Positions 9,856 to 19,673 of a DNA stretch of 64,000 nucleotides are shown here, in pieces. The number at the start of each line of letters is the position of its first letter. Within the stretch, counting starts at the first letter, position 1. The notes beneath the pieces are model-generated. The model did no database searches. It saw only the letters and a list, made by a program, of their open reading frames with translations, and was not told the DNA's origin. Position numbers and translations under genes: made by a program. The stretch is from Deltaproteobacteria bacterium. GTDB taxonomy: Bacteria > Desulfobacterota_D > UBA1144 > Nemesobacterales > UBA2774. The stretch spans positions 496,001 through 560,000 of the forward strand of contig JAVKFU010000018.1 of the NCBI GenBank assembly GCA_040223695.1, read 5' to 3'.

Positions 9856-12800
9856 CTAAGAAGATATTGTAGAGTCCAGCTTATAACGCTCGATACCCAG
9901 TCTGCGCATTCTGGATTCAAGCGTCGTCGGTTTCAAGCCCAGTAGCTCGGCCGCTCCGGCTTTTCCTCTTATCCGCCAGTTTGTGGTATTCAAAATTTCA
10001 ACGATGTGATTTTTTTCCAGCTCATTCAGAGATTTTGCCTTAATAGCGGACTGCCTCTCTACGCTGGGCAGATCAATATTAAGTTTGTCGTCCTTCGTGA
10101 TAATAACAGCCCGTTCTATGACATTTCGCAGTTCTCTCACGTTTCCCGGCCACCTGTAATTTACCAGTGAATTCATCACTTTTTTGGGAATCTTGTGGAT
10201 TTTTTTGCCCATTTTGTTTGAAAATTCCTTGACAAAGGCCTTAACCAGAATCTGGGTATCCTCCTTTCTTTCCCTGAGCGGAGGGAGTTTTATTGGAAAG
10301 ACATTAAGCCTGTAATACAGGTCTTGCCTAAAGCTGCCCTCCTCGACTGCCTGTAGCATATCGCGGTTAGTGGCGGCGATGACCCTCGCGTCCACGCTGA
10401 TTGTCGAGCTTCCGCCGATACGTTCGAACTGACCTGTTTGCAATACCCTCAGCAGCTTGCTCTGGAGCTCGAGGGGAAGCTCGCCGACTTCATCGAGAAA
10501 AATAGTTGATCCGTCAGCTACCTCGAACCGCCCCGCACGCCGGTAGGTAGCTCCGGTAAAAGCCCCCTTTTCATGACCGAAAAGCTCCGTTTCCACAAGG
10601 GTCGCAGGGAGAGTTGCGCAGTTTACCATTACCATCGGGCGCCCTTTGCGCGGACTCATATTGTGAATAGCGTGCGCCAGGAGTTCTTTGCCGGTCCCGG
10701 TCTCACCGAGAATAAGTACTGTGGACTCTGTATTCGCGACCTGCTCGGCAAGACTGAGAGCCGATTTAAGGGCTTTGCTCTCACCGTAAATCTCTCCGTA
10801 GTGGTATCGTAACTTTACCTCCTCCTGGAGGTATATATTTTCCTGCTCAAGCTGGTTCTTTAATTGTTCTATCTCCGAGAAGGCTTTCTGAAGCTTGTCC
10901 TCAGAAAGTTTACGCTCGGTTACGTCCCTGGAGGAAATGACTATTCTCAGTTCGCCGCTTGAGGTCCAAAACGGCCTGCCGGTGCTCTCCAGCCATACCC
11001 ACTTCCCGTTTTTAGTTTTATATCTGTAAATGAGAGAGTGCTCGGATTCCAGATACTTTTCAATCGCTCTCTCGCCTTTTATCCATAATTCACGGATTTT
11101 CTGGTGATCGACATTGGCAAAATTATTGTCTGTAAGAATATCGTCAACATTGAGTCCCAGCGAGTTTATTATGTTTAAAGCTATTCTCCGGAAATTCGAT
11201 AAAACTTCCTGAGTGTCATCAGGGTGGATATTCTCAAAAATACTGTTACCTATGAGCTCTTCCTGCTCATAACCTAACGCTGTTGTATGATTTGGACTGA
11301 CATATAGGAATTTGCAATCGGGACTGATTTCGATTATTAAATCATATGTGTTTTCCACGAGCGCTCGATACCTTTCTTCCACCTCTTTCCTCCTGTCTTC
11401 CGCCAGTTTGCGCTCGGTTATGTCTCGGGAGGATATAACTCCTCGAATTTCCCCATTCGCATCCCGGTAAGCTCTTCCGGTACTTTCAAGCCAGCGTAAA
11501 TTGCCGTCTTTACGTTTGCACCTGTAGCGGGCTGTTTGAATAGCTTCCCCTGTGGAGGCGGCTCTCCGGAATGCGGCGGCAATATTCATACGGTCATCCT
11601 CGTAAACCAGATCCAGGCAATTCATTCCGATCATTTCTTCAGGCCCGTAACCTAATAGTTCTTTATGGCGGGGATTGGCATATGAGATATTGCCCAGAAT
11701 GTCCGTTTCGATGATCAGATTATAAGTGTTTTCAACGATAGTACGGTACCGTTCTTCCGCCTCGCGCTTGTCATCTTCGGCTTTTTTTTGCTCTGTGACG
11801 TCTTCACAAGCTACTAGAGCGACTTTGCTCCCGCCTGCATCAATAACGCAGCGTGCAAGCTCGTTAACCCATATAACGCTTCCGTTCTTACAGACCTTGC
11901 GAAGCTTCCATCTGAAAATCTGGTCGGGGTTTTCAAAACAATTAATGAGCTGCTCTTTTATTTTTGGTTTGTCTTCTTCGTGAAATACCGAGACTACTGA
12001 GCACCCTATCAATTCCTCCTCGGTGTAGCCCAGCTTCTCTACTCCATTCCTATTCACGGAAAGAACATTTCCATCTTCATTAATGGTGAAATACATAGAA
12101 GGGTTTTCCTGATACAATGTGCGGTAGCGTTCCTCGCTATTTCTGAGTGCTTCCGCGTCCCTGCTTTTATTTATGGCAATTTCAATTTGTTCTCCGACGA
12201 CTTCCAGGAGATTGATATCGTCCTTATCGAACGCGTTTTTGTTTAATGAATGCACATCAATGCATCCGATTGTGTTGCCTTGCGCCGTAAGCGGTATGGC
12301 TACATAACTCTTCGTCCCGACTTCTTTCCCGGCGGGGCCTATCACACTGTCATTCTCCGCATCGGGGCAATGAACTACTTTGTCCTCGTTTATACAAGCC
12401 CAGGTAAACCCCACGGGTTTCGGTATTCTCATGATTCTTTCCAGGAACCATTCGGGATATCCTCTGTGAGCTTTCATGACTGCATGTTCGCCCTCGACAA
12501 AATAAATTGACACATGGTCCGCCACCTCGATATTCGAGCACATCGATTCGACAGCGTTTTCAAGAACTTCCTGTAATTCCGTCGATTGGTTTACACTCTG
12601 CGTAACCGTACATACAATTTCCTCATAACGGTTTTTCCTAGAGAGCCGTTCGAGATTCTCCTTGAGGGACTCGGCCTGTTTCGCATTATTGATGGCGGTT
12701 TCAATCTGGTTAGAAACAATTTTTAAAAGTCTGATTTCTTCATCATCAAAAGAATCTTCTTCGGTGGATGCAATAGCAATCACGCCTACAGTTTCATTCG

Positions 12801-14463
12801 ATGAAATCAGCGGAACGGCCAAATAACTTTTCTGCCCAAGGGTCCTTCCGGCATTACCGATGATTTTATCTTCGTCGATATTAGAAACATATCTGCATTT
12901 TCCTTCCAGAATCGTGTGCCAGACTGCTCCTTTGCCGAAGGGAATTCTGCCTGCTTTTCTAATATACTCCTCGGTCAGACCCCTATTTGTTTGTAGAACG
13001 GCGGTGTCATGTTCCACAAAATATGTCATGACAACGCTGGCGTTTTCAACATTTTTACTAATAACATCCACTGCATTCTCCAGTACTTCGTTCAGGTCTA
13101 GAGATTGGTGAACTATTCTTGTAACCGTACTTATAATTTCCTCATAACGGTTTTTTCTGGATAATTGCTCAACGTTCGACCTCAGGGCGTCTTCGGCTTT
13201 CTTACGTACCTCGATTTCGGATTTAAGCTTTTTGTTGAGCTCTACGAGTTCGGCGGTTCTTTCCGCGATCTTGATTTCAAGCTCGTTATAGGTTTTTTTA
13301 AGCTCGTCCTTCGCTTTTTTGCGCTCGGTAATATCATTCAGAATCCCCACAAAGTGAGTAAGAGAGCCGGAATCATCTCTGACCGGAGCGACTATAAGTT
13401 CGTTCCAGAAGAGCGTTCCGTCTTTTTTGTAATTTCTGAGCAAGCCGTTAAATGGTTTCCCCTTTTCGAGAGCGGCTCTCAGTTCCGTAAGGGCTTCCTG
13501 ATCTGTGTCGGTTCCCTGAAGAAACCGGCAGTTTTTGCCGATAACCTCTTCGCGTGCATAGCCGGTCATTTTCAAAAAGGCGGCATTGCAATTATTAACT
13601 GGATAGTCGTCTTCATCTGTGCCGGTAACTATGATGCCGTTAGTTATGGTTTCGAAAGCGAGGTCCCTAATCCTTTTTATTCCTTCCAGTTCTTTTCTCC
13701 CGGTTATGTCTTCTGAAATGCCCAGAAGGTATTTGGATTTGTTGTTCTCATCTTTTATAGCTATTTTCTTAGTATGGAGTATTCGCAGACCTTTATCTTT
13801 TGTGTGTATAGGCTCTTCCTCGATTTCAAGGACTTTTCCTGACCGAAGCACTTCCCTGTCCTTTGCCATAAAGAAATCGGCTTGTTCTTTATGAAAGATA
13901 TCGTAATCATTTTTACCGAGGAGATCGTTGCTCGTATAGCCGATCAGTTCCTCGCCCGCCCTGTTTAATCTGACAAAACGGAGATTTTCCGCCTCCTTCA
14001 AAAAAATCATGTCGGCAATGTTTTCTATGATGGAGTCGAAAAACAATTTGTTTTCGTAGAACTCCGTTTCAGCTTTTTTCAGCTCCGAAATATCGTCTAT
14101 GACGCACAGTATCAGGCGCTCGTCATCGAATTCGAGAAGTTTAGTGTGAACACATGCGGGGAAGGTCTCACGGTTTTTCTTCTTAAGGATGAGCTCACAG
14201 TTTGTCGAGCCGTTTTTCAATGTCTCTTCAATTATTTTGCCGTGTGCGTTAAGTGTTTCAGAGGTTTGTAGAGCGGTGATGTTTAAAGAATCTATTTCAT
14301 TCGCAGAATAACCGAATACCTCAATGAATTTATCATTTACTTCATAGATATTTCCTTCACGGTCATGTAGGAGTACAATGATATTTAGTTTGTAGAATAT
14401 TTCTCTATAGTTATCAATAGCTAACGATAACGCTTTCGATTGAGCTTTATTGTTTTCAGCCAT
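9856..14463 (-). CDS. sigma-54-dependent transcriptional activator with PAS, LOV and GAF sensor domains
   Basis: A 1535-residue cytoplasmic regulator. In order: PAS (about 18-130), PAS (138-258), a LOV-type PAS (267-385), coiled coil (385-435), two GAF domains (440-600, 610-770), three more PAS domains (775-895, 900-1020, 1027-1187, the last with an insert of about 40 residues), coiled coil (1187-1215), AAA+ domain (1219-1455) and a Fis-type helix-turn-helix (1475-1525). The AAA+ part has Walker A GETGTGKE (1253-1260), the sigma-54 contact loop GAFTGA (1300-1305) and Walker [10 protein letters not shown] (from 1322). There is no receiver domain, so control is by ligands, light or redox through the sensor array. 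AGGGGT precedes the ATG. The LOV domain keeps the adduct cysteine C312. Targets are unknown; no -24/-12 promoter was found nearby. Confidence 0.92.
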   Translation of the reverse strand: MAENNKAQSKALSLAIDNYREIFYKLNIIVLLHDREGNIYEVNDKFIEVFGYSANEIDSLNITALQTSETLNAHGKIIEETLKNGSTNCELILKKKNRETFPACVHTKLLEFDDERLILCVIDDISELKKAETEFYENKLFFDSIIENIADMIFLKEAENLRFVRLNRAGEELIGYTSNDLLGKNDYDIFHKEQADFFMAKDREVLRSGKVLEIEEEPIHTKDKGLRILHTKKIAIKDENNKSKYLLGISEDITGRKELEGIKRIRDLAFETITNGIIVTGTDEDDYPVNNCNAAFLKMTGYAREEVIGKNCRFLQGTDTDQEALTELRAALEKGKPFNGLLRNYKKDGTLFWNELIVAPVRDDSGSLTHFVGILNDITERKKAKDELKKTYNELEIKIAERTAELVELNKKLKSEIEVRKKAEDALRSNVEQLSRKNRYEEIISTVTRIVHQSLDLNEVLENAVDVISKNVENASVVMTYFVEHDTAVLQTNRGLTEEYIRKAGRIPFGKGAVWHTILEGKCRYVSNIDEDKIIGNAGRTLGQKSYLAVPLISSNETVGVIAIASTEEDSFDDEEIRLLKIVSNQIETAINNAKQAESLKENLERLSRKNRYEEIVCTVTQSVNQSTELQEVLENAVESMCSNIEVADHVSIYFVEGEHAVMKAHRGYPEWFLERIMRIPKPVGFTWACINEDKVVHCPDAENDSVIGPAGKEVGTKSYVAIPLTAQGNTIGCIDVHSLNKNAFDKDDINLLEVVGEQIEIAINKSRDAEALRNSEERYRTLYQENPSMYFTINEDGNVLSVNRNGVEKLGYTEEELIGCSVVSVFHEEDKPKIKEQLINCFENPDQIFRWKLRKVCKNGSVIWVNELARCVIDAGGSKVALVACEDVTEQKKAEDDKREAEERYRTIVENTYNLIIETDILGNISYANPRHKELLGYGPEEMIGMNCLDLVYEDDRMNIAAAFRRAASTGEAIQTARYRCKRKDGNLRWLESTGRAYRDANGEIRGVISSRDITERKLAEDRRKEVEERYRALVENTYDLIIEISPDCKFLYVSPNHTTALGYEQEELIGNSIFENIHPDDTQEVLSNFRRIALNIINSLGLNVDDILTDNNFANVDHQKIRELWIKGERAIEKYLESEHSLIYRYKTKNGKWVWLESTGRPFWTSSGELRIVISSRDVTERKLSEDKLQKAFSEIEQLKNQLEQENIYLQEEVKLRYHYGEIYGESKALKSALSLAEQVANTESTVLILGETGTGKELLAHAIHNMSPRKGRPMVMVNCATLPATLVETELFGHEKGAFTGATYRRAGRFEVADGSTIFLDEVGELPLELQSKLLRVLQTGQFERIGGSSTISVDARVIAATNRDMLQAVEEGSFRQDLYYRLNVFPIKLPPLRERKEDTQILVKAFVKEFSNKMGKKIHKIPKKVMNSLVNYRWPGNVRELRNVIERAVIITKDDKLNIDLPSVERQSAIKAKSLNELEKNHIVEILNTTNWRIRGKAGAAELLGLKPTTLESRMRRLGIERYKLDSTISS

Positions 14464-14821
14464 TCGGTTATACCCCTGCTACATAGAATACGTTTACAAT
14501 CATTATACTATAAAAGTTCTCTCCGAATGTCTAGAAATGTACTATAGAAAAACCGGGCAATGAAAATTACAGGTATATGCTGCATTGCTTCTTTAATCAA
14601 TTTCGTTGTGAGTCTAACAGATTTGGTGCTGGCTAAAAGCATCTCTCTATACAGTACATCTGAAAAAACCGCGCAAAAGTGATAAGTATAGAGTGAGGGC
14701 GTTGATTTTGGAGAAGATCGCAATTATAATAACTTTTTCAAGCAACAATGAGAGCCTGGAAGCTTGCCGGTTATTTCCTATATAAACTCAAATTCAGGTA
14801 TTGTAATTACACCCTTTAAGT
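14464..14821. other. intergenic region between the regulator and tRNA-Lys
   Basis: AT-rich, 358 bases, no convincing coding frame. It must hold the promoter of the leftward regulator (several TATAGT/TATAAT-like hexamers at about 14505-14545) and that of the rightward tRNA pair, but no full promoter is clear. Confidence 0.5.
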
Positions 14822-14898
14822 GGGCTGTTAGCTCAGCTAGGTAGAGCAGATGACTCTTAATCATCGGGCCGGGGGTTCGATTCCCTCACAGCCCACCA
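14822..14898 (+). tRNA. tRNA-Lys (CTT)
   Basis: A complete cloverleaf: acceptor GGGCTGT pairs with ACAGCCC, the anticodon loop is CTCTTAA giving CTT, the T arm is GGGGGTTCGATTCCC-like, and discriminator A is followed by an encoded CCA (14896-14898). It lies three bases before tRNA-Leu, so the two are one transcript. Confidence 0.95.
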
Positions 14899-14901
14899 CT
14901 T

Positions 14902-14986
<85 letters not shown>

Positions 14987-15149
14987 TATGCTCACCCTTT
15001 AATTCATCTTGAATGAGCTAAATCTCACTCTCTAATTTAAAGGAATGTATCTGATCTTATTAGCCGTGTAGCAGAGTATTAATGTTTGAAGGGCAAGAGC
15101 CGCGCGGATTATCCCGGCGGCCCTTATATTCCGGCATTTAATCTGTTGA

Positions 15150-15383
15150 TTACCTTAGCTCATCAATAGACGCGCCGAAGTTGATGTGGAAAGTCTGGCC
15201 GTCTATGACCAAGGCGGGCACAGATTCTACCCCGGCGGCTTCGGCTTCTGATATCCTATCTCTTTCCTCTCCGAGGTGCACGCTCTCGACCTCGTATTTT
15301 CCAGGGTCAAGCGCCTCGGCAAGACCCCTTTCGGCGCTAACGCACACCGGGCATCCTGCGTGATAGAAAGTTGCTTTACTCAT
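15150..15383 (-). CDS. small thioredoxin-fold protein with CPVC motif
   Basis: A 77-residue cytoplasmic protein with the redox motif C11-P-V-C14 right after the first strand, and a cis-proline-like VPALVIDG stretch near residue 55, as in glutaredoxin/thioredoxin-like proteins. GGAGG lies upstream of the ATG. It is divergent from the MarR gene, and a 13-base palindrome (15410-15422) sits between its -10-like TATAAT (complement of 15403-15408) and the -35 region. The pair layout suggests that the MarR protein controls it, probably in answer to a reactive or oxidising compound. Its redox partner is unknown. Start and length are well supported. Confidence 0.85.
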   Translation of the reverse strand: MSKATFYHAGCPVCVSAERGLAEALDPGKYEVESVHLGEERDRISEAEAAGVESVPALVIDGQTFHINFGASIDELR

Positions 15384-15409
15384 GATTACTACCTCCTTAT
15401 AAATTATAG

Positions 15410-15422
15410 TATCGACTCGATA
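15410..15422. promoter_or_regulatory. operator site 1 (13-base palindrome)
   Basis: TATCGACTCGATA is a perfect 6-1-6 inverted repeat. It lies 27 bases upstream of the thioredoxin-like gene, directly upstream of its TATAAT. A near-identical copy lies 50 bases away in front of marR. Likely the MarR binding site. Confidence 0.65.
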
Positions 15423-15447
15423 TATATTATCCGGTTTTCAAAAGGCA

Positions 15448-15476
15448 TTGTCAAGCTGGTTTCGATTCGATACAAT
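15448..15476 (+). promoter_or_regulatory. marR promoter, apparently giving a leaderless transcript
   Basis: -35 TTGTCA (15448-15453), a 17-base spacer and -10 TACAAT (15471-15476). The ATG at 15483 begins seven bases after the -10, where transcription would start, so the mRNA may have no leader. Operator site 2 fills the spacer end and the first bases of the -10. Confidence 0.6.
15460..15472. promoter_or_regulatory. operator site 2
   Basis: TTTCGATTCGATA differs from site 1 at two positions (one is the central base). It overlaps the spacer and -10 of the marR promoter, so binding would block marR itself: autorepression. Confidence 0.6.
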
Positions 15477-15482
15477 GATTAT

Positions 15483-16058
15483 ATGGAAGACAGGGTAAAA
15501 ATCGCTTATTTGATTGAGAGGCTCGGAAACCTCCTGAGGGCGGGGGAGCGCTCTCAAGGGATCATAGACGGACTGCAACCGGTCCATATTCAGATGCTCG
15601 GATACCTTTCGATCTGTAACCGCTACAGTGACACTCCCGCCGGTGTGACCGATTTCGTGGGCGCCACAAAAGGGACTACATCTCAGAGCCTGGGCGTGCT
15701 TGAGCGAAAGGGCTATATACGGAAGAAGAGTGACAAAAGAGACAGGCGCGTCGTACGCCTTGAGTTGACGGCCAGGGGAAAGCGTTTTGTCGAAACCGGC
15801 TTTCCGCCGCCTGACTTCGTGGCCGCGCTCGGGGGGATAAAGACCAGGGAAAGAGGAGAGCTTTCCCGTTTACTCACGGAGCTTCTGGTAAGGCTACAGA
15901 GAAATAACCGGTCGAGAATGTTCGGCGTCTGCCATACGTGCCGCCATTTCAAACGTGACGGACTTGGGGAAACGCATCAGTGCGGGCTTACGCTTGAGCC
16001 TCTTACTGAAGGCGAGAGCATGAAAATATGCCGTGAGCATGAATTGCCGGCTGCTTAA
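15483..16058 (+). CDS. MarR family transcriptional regulator with C-terminal cysteine cluster
   Basis: A 191-residue winged-helix repressor. The DNA-binding part is at about residues 35-105 (VTDFVGATKGTTSQSLGVLE, then KKSDKRDRRVVRLELTARG, the wing typical of MarR). The last 45 residues carry CHTC, then HxC and a final C-x-E-H, which could bind a metal or sense oxidants; some MarR proteins have this tail. I start at ATG 15483, since sequence upstream in frame overlaps the promoter and is not conserved-looking. Divergent from the thioredoxin-like gene, with shared operators between. Confidence 0.88.
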   Translation: MEDRVKIAYLIERLGNLLRAGERSQGIIDGLQPVHIQMLGYLSICNRYSDTPAGVTDFVGATKGTTSQSLGVLERKGYIRKKSDKRDRRVVRLELTARGKRFVETGFPPPDFVAALGGIKTRERGELSRLLTELLVRLQRNNRSRMFGVCHTCRHFKRDGLGETHQCGLTLEPLTEGESMKICREHELPAA

Positions 16059-16439
16059 AGTGTGGTTGATTTAGGGTCCGCCGTGAAAAGAATTCATGCA
16101 TCAGGCGCCCGTACTTCTCCCCAAAGACCCTCTGTTATTAATCTTTCACAGCTTATTCTATTTACCGGCTTCAGTATGATTGGTTATTAACGGAAAGTTG
16201 AGACCCGGCTTTCTTTGCGTCACTGCCTGAAATTCTGATTGAATGTTAGCTGGATTCAAATAAGTCCACTGCCCGGAATCTTTAACCTGACAAAATTCAT
16301 CGAAAAAGGTGTTCCCCCGATTCTGTCCATGACTTGTATTGTCTGGTATACTATCAAACTTTAATTCTCAAACTTTAATTTCAGAGATAAGAGCTTGTGA
16401 ATATTGTAAAAATTTAGCGAATATGAGAGGACCCGTTAT
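16059..16439. other. intergenic region before tig
   Basis: 381 bases with no coding frame. A direct repeat, CTTTAATT...CAAACTTTAATT, lies at about 16358-16380. The tig promoter should be here, but I cannot place it with confidence. Confidence 0.4.
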
Positions 16440-17768
16440 ATGAAGGTAAACATGGAAAATTTAAGCGGTACGCAAAGGAAAGTGGATGTTGTAATCCCCG
16501 TGGATGAAGTCAAGCAGGCCCGCGCCGAGGTGTTTAACGAGATCAGTAAGAGCGCGAAGATAAAGGGCTTCCGTCCGGGTAAGGCGCCCGCGAATGTGAT
16601 TGAGTCAGCGTATAAAAATGAAATACTAAGCGAAGTCGCGACAAGGCTGGTTACAGGGTCTCTCGAAAGTGCATTGAAAGAGGTATCGGCCGCCCCCATT
16701 ACGAGGCCCCAGATCAATCCTCCCGAAGAGTTCACTACGGACAAGGATTTTGAGTACTCCGCGGTTTTCGAGGTGCTTCCCGAGTTCGACCTTGCGGAAT
16801 ATAAGAATCTTCCTCTTAAAAAGGAAGTTCGTGAAGTAAGCGACGAGGACGTCGAGCACACGATAAAACATTTTCTCGAGCACAAGGCCGAAATAAAGCC
16901 TTATCAGGAGGAAAAATCGGCCGAAAAGGATGACGTTGCCACCGTTGACTTCGAAGGATTTCTAGACGGCGGGCCGGTAAAGGATTTGAAAAGGGAAGGC
17001 CTTCAATTCGTTATCGGCGAGGAAAAGGTGATACCGGAATTTGAGCAGAACGTAATTGGAATGAAGAAGGGGGAGGAGAAGGAGTTTGATGTCGCGTATG
17101 GTGAGGATTTTCAGATAAAGGAAGCGGCCGGAAAGACCGTGCGCTTTAAATTCAAGCTTGCCGAGCTTGCGGAGAGAATAATCCCCGAATTAAACGACGA
17201 GATTGCCAAGGAGCTTGGAAAGGACGATGTCGCAGCGCTCAAAGATCAGATAAAAGAGGATTTAAAAAAACAGTCGGAAGATCAGGGGCAAGGAAAGATG
17301 AGGCAGCAGCTTGTCGATCTGATTGTGGAGAGGAATACGGTTGAGTCGCCCGAGAGCCTCGTTAAGGAAGAAGCCGCAAGGCTCGCCCGCAATATCGCTC
17401 AGAGAATGCAGCAACAGGGTCTCCCTCCGGAAGCTATGGACGATGGGACAAAAAAGATGATCGGCGAGCAGGCGCTCAGAAACGTTAAAGCGTCGATTGT
17501 GCTTGGCGAAATTGCGAAAATAGAGGGAATCACGGTCACTGAGGAGGACGTAAACGAGAACCTCTCTGCCATCGCCGCCAGCTACAATGTGCCCCCCGAA
17601 CAGGTGCGGGAAATCTACCAGCAGAACAACCTTCTGGACGCGCTTGAAGCTAATCTCGCCGAGCAAAAAGTCATTGATTTTATTATAGAAAATGCAGAAA
17701 TTGAAGAGGTTCCAGCAACGGAAAATCACGTTGACAATAAAGAGGAGAATCAGTATACTGAAGAATAA
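16440..17768 (+). CDS. tig: trigger factor
   Basis: A 442-residue ribosome-bound chaperone and peptidyl-prolyl isomerase. The N-terminal ribosome-binding domain has the GFRPGKAP signature (about residues 43-50), the FKBP-like domain is at about 155-245 ([12 protein letters not shown], then [16 protein letters not shown]), and the helical C-terminal chaperone domain follows. GAGAGGA precedes the ATG. The stop overlaps the clpP start by one base (TAATG). The tig-clpP-clpX-lon order is the classical one. Confidence 0.97.
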   Translation: MKVNMENLSGTQRKVDVVIPVDEVKQARAEVFNEISKSAKIKGFRPGKAPANVIESAYKNEILSEVATRLVTGSLESALKEVSAAPITRPQINPPEEFTTDKDFEYSAVFEVLPEFDLAEYKNLPLKKEVREVSDEDVEHTIKHFLEHKAEIKPYQEEKSAEKDDVATVDFEGFLDGGPVKDLKREGLQFVIGEEKVIPEFEQNVIGMKKGEEKEFDVAYGEDFQIKEAAGKTVRFKFKLAELAERIIPELNDEIAKELGKDDVAALKDQIKEDLKKQSEDQGQGKMRQQLVDLIVERNTVESPESLVKEEAARLARNIAQRMQQQGLPPEAMDDGTKKMIGEQALRNVKASIVLGEIAKIEGITVTEEDVNENLSAIAASYNVPPEQVREIYQQNNLLDALEANLAEQKVIDFIIENAEIEEVPATENHVDNKEENQYTEE

Positions 17769-18367
17769 TGTCCAGCTATGTACCGATTGTAATTGAACAG
17801 ACCAGCAGAGGCGAGAGGGCATATGACATTTTTTCCCGTTTACTCAAAGACAGGATAGTTTTTATCGGCTCCCCGATTAACGATACAGTGGCGGACACGG
17901 TGATTGCTCAGATGCTTTTTTTGGAGTCGGAGAACCCCGAGAAGGACATTTATGTGTATGTGAATTCGCCCGGCGGACACGTGACTGCGGGGCTCGCGAT
18001 TTACGATACGATGCAGTACGTAAAGTGCGATATCGCTACAATGTGCCTGGGGCAAGCGGCCAGTATGGCGGCAGTCCTGCTCGCGGCAGGGGCCAAGGGG
18101 AAAAGATACGCTCTTCCTCATGCCAGGGTCATGCTCCATCAGGTGCTTGGAGGAGTGGAGGGGCAAGCTACGGATATAGAAATTCACGCAAAGGAAATTT
18201 TGAGGATTCGCGAGGAGTTAAACCGTATTCTTGCCAAGCATACTAACCAGCCCATAGACAGAATTGCTAAGGACACGGAGAGGGATTTTTTCCTGAGACC
18301 AAATGATGCCTTAGAATACGGGCTCGTGGATGCTATAATTACTAAGAGAGAGGAGGCGCCCAAGTGA
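17768..18367 (+). CDS. clpP: ATP-dependent Clp protease proteolytic subunit
   Basis: A 199-residue serine protease that forms the 14-mer chamber of ClpXP. The triad region is intact: nucleophile serine in GQAASMAA (about residue 99), histidine in RVMLHQ (about 124) and a downstream aspartate. The glycine-rich strand NSPGG is present. It overlaps tig by one base and clpX by four bases (GTGA). Normal length. Confidence 0.97.
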   Translation: MSSYVPIVIEQTSRGERAYDIFSRLLKDRIVFIGSPINDTVADTVIAQMLFLESENPEKDIYVYVNSPGGHVTAGLAIYDTMQYVKCDIATMCLGQAASMAAVLLAAGAKGKRYALPHARVMLHQVLGGVEGQATDIEIHAKEILRIREELNRILAKHTNQPIDRIAKDTERDFFLRPNDALEYGLVDAIITKREEAPK

Positions 18368-19641
18368 CTTCTAGACGAGATGCTAAAGAGGGAAAACTTT
18401 ACTGTTCCTTCTGCGGAAAAAGCCAGAAGGAAGTTAGGAAGCTAATAGCGGGGCCGACAGTATACATATGTAACGAATGTATAGAGCTCTGTAACGAGAT
18501 TATAGCTGATGAGGACGCCAAGGAAGGCGTTCTCAAAAAAAGATATTCAACCCTGCCCACACCCTCACAGATCAAAAAATTTCTGGACGAATACGTGATC
18601 GGGCAGATAAGGGCTAAAAAAATACTTTCAGTAGCGGTTTACAACCACTATAAAAGGGTTGAGCTTAACGCATACAGCGGTGGAAAAAGAAACGCTGATG
18701 TGGAGGTTCAGAAGAGTAATATCCTTATGATCGGTCCTACCGGAAGCGGTAAGACGCTTCTCGCGCAGACACTCGCCAAATTGCTGGACGTGCCGTTCAC
18801 GATTGTGGACGCTACATGCTACACGGAGGCGGGGTACGTCGGAGAGGATGTGGAGAATATGATAGTAAGTCTTCTCCAGGCCGCCGATTACGACCTTGAA
18901 AGGGCCTCAAAGGGTATTATATATATAGATGAGATAGATAAGCTTGCGAGGAAAACCGGTGACAGCCCTTCTATCACAAGGGATGTTTCCGGAGAAGGTG
19001 TACAGCAGGCTCTACTTAAAATAATGGAAGGAACCAAGGCAAATGTGCCGCCCAAGGGCGGAAGAAAACATCCCCAGCAGGAGTTTCTGCAGATAGACAC
19101 TACGAACATTCTGTTTATCTGCGGCGGTGCTTTCTGCGGGCTTGAGGACCTGATTAAGCAGAGAATTGGAGAGAAATCGATCGGGTTTGAAGCGAATCTC
19201 GGCAAAGTCAACGAGAAAGACCTCGGGGCGATTCTTAAAGAAGTTCAGCCTGAGGATCAGATACAGTTCGGTCTTATACCGGAGTTTGTAGGCAGAATAC
19301 CGGTCGTGGCTACGCTCGAAGAACTCAGTGAGGAATCTTTTGTGGAGATTCTTACGAAGCCCAAGAACGCTATTATCAAGCAGTTCCAGAAGCTGATGGA
19401 GCTCGAAGGAGTGGATCTCGAGGTTACGGATGGAGCCCTTGCCGCAATAGCCCGCGAAGGTATAGCGAGAAAGACCGGGGCGAGAGGCCTGAGGGCGATT
19501 ATCGAGACCGTAATGCTCGAGATATCATATGAGGTTCCGTCCCTAAAGGGACTCACACGATGCGTGATCACGGAGGAAGTGATAAACGGAACGGGAGATC
19601 CTCTTTTCATTTACGAAGAAGAAGCCCGTCTGGGTACATAG
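18364..19641 (+). CDS. clpX: ATP-dependent Clp protease ATP-binding subunit ClpX
   Basis: A 425-residue AAA+ unfoldase that feeds substrates into ClpP. The N-terminal C4 zinc finger is visible (CSFC, then CNEC, residues about 15-40), then Walker A GPTGSGKT (about 124), Walker [10 protein letters not shown], the pore loop GYVG, and the ClpP-binding IGF-type loop is present as a short IGF-like stretch near [11 protein letters not shown]. The start is GTG at 18364 inside the clpP stop. Length is normal. Confidence 0.97.
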   Translation: MTSRRDAKEGKLYCSFCGKSQKEVRKLIAGPTVYICNECIELCNEIIADEDAKEGVLKKRYSTLPTPSQIKKFLDEYVIGQIRAKKILSVAVYNHYKRVELNAYSGGKRNADVEVQKSNILMIGPTGSGKTLLAQTLAKLLDVPFTIVDATCYTEAGYVGEDVENMIVSLLQAADYDLERASKGIIYIDEIDKLARKTGDSPSITRDVSGEGVQQALLKIMEGTKANVPPKGGRKHPQQEFLQIDTTNILFICGGAFCGLEDLIKQRIGEKSIGFEANLGKVNEKDLGAILKEVQPEDQIQFGLIPEFVGRIPVVATLEELSEESFVEILTKPKNAIIKQFQKLMELEGVDLEVTDGALAAIAREGIARKTGARGLRAIIETVMLEISYEVPSLKGLTRCVITEEVINGTGDPLFIYEEEARLGT

Positions 19642-19673
19642 GATGTGAATCCCGGTAGTTAAGGAGATGAACA

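Noticed and set aside
9603-9872. Full 89-residue product as a working protein
   Set aside because: Only the first 35 residues resemble a known protein, the C-terminal end of a dehydrogenase; the rest is unrelated.
10000-14460. Reverse-complement frames of 60-183 codons inside the large regulator
   Set aside because: Shadows of a gene with strong domain evidence.
14508-14723. 71-codon reverse frame before tRNA-Lys
   Set aside because: Chance frame in an AT-rich promoter region; no ribosome site.
15276-15482. Longer form of the MarR gene starting at 15276
   Set aside because: The extra part runs through the divergent gene and both operators.
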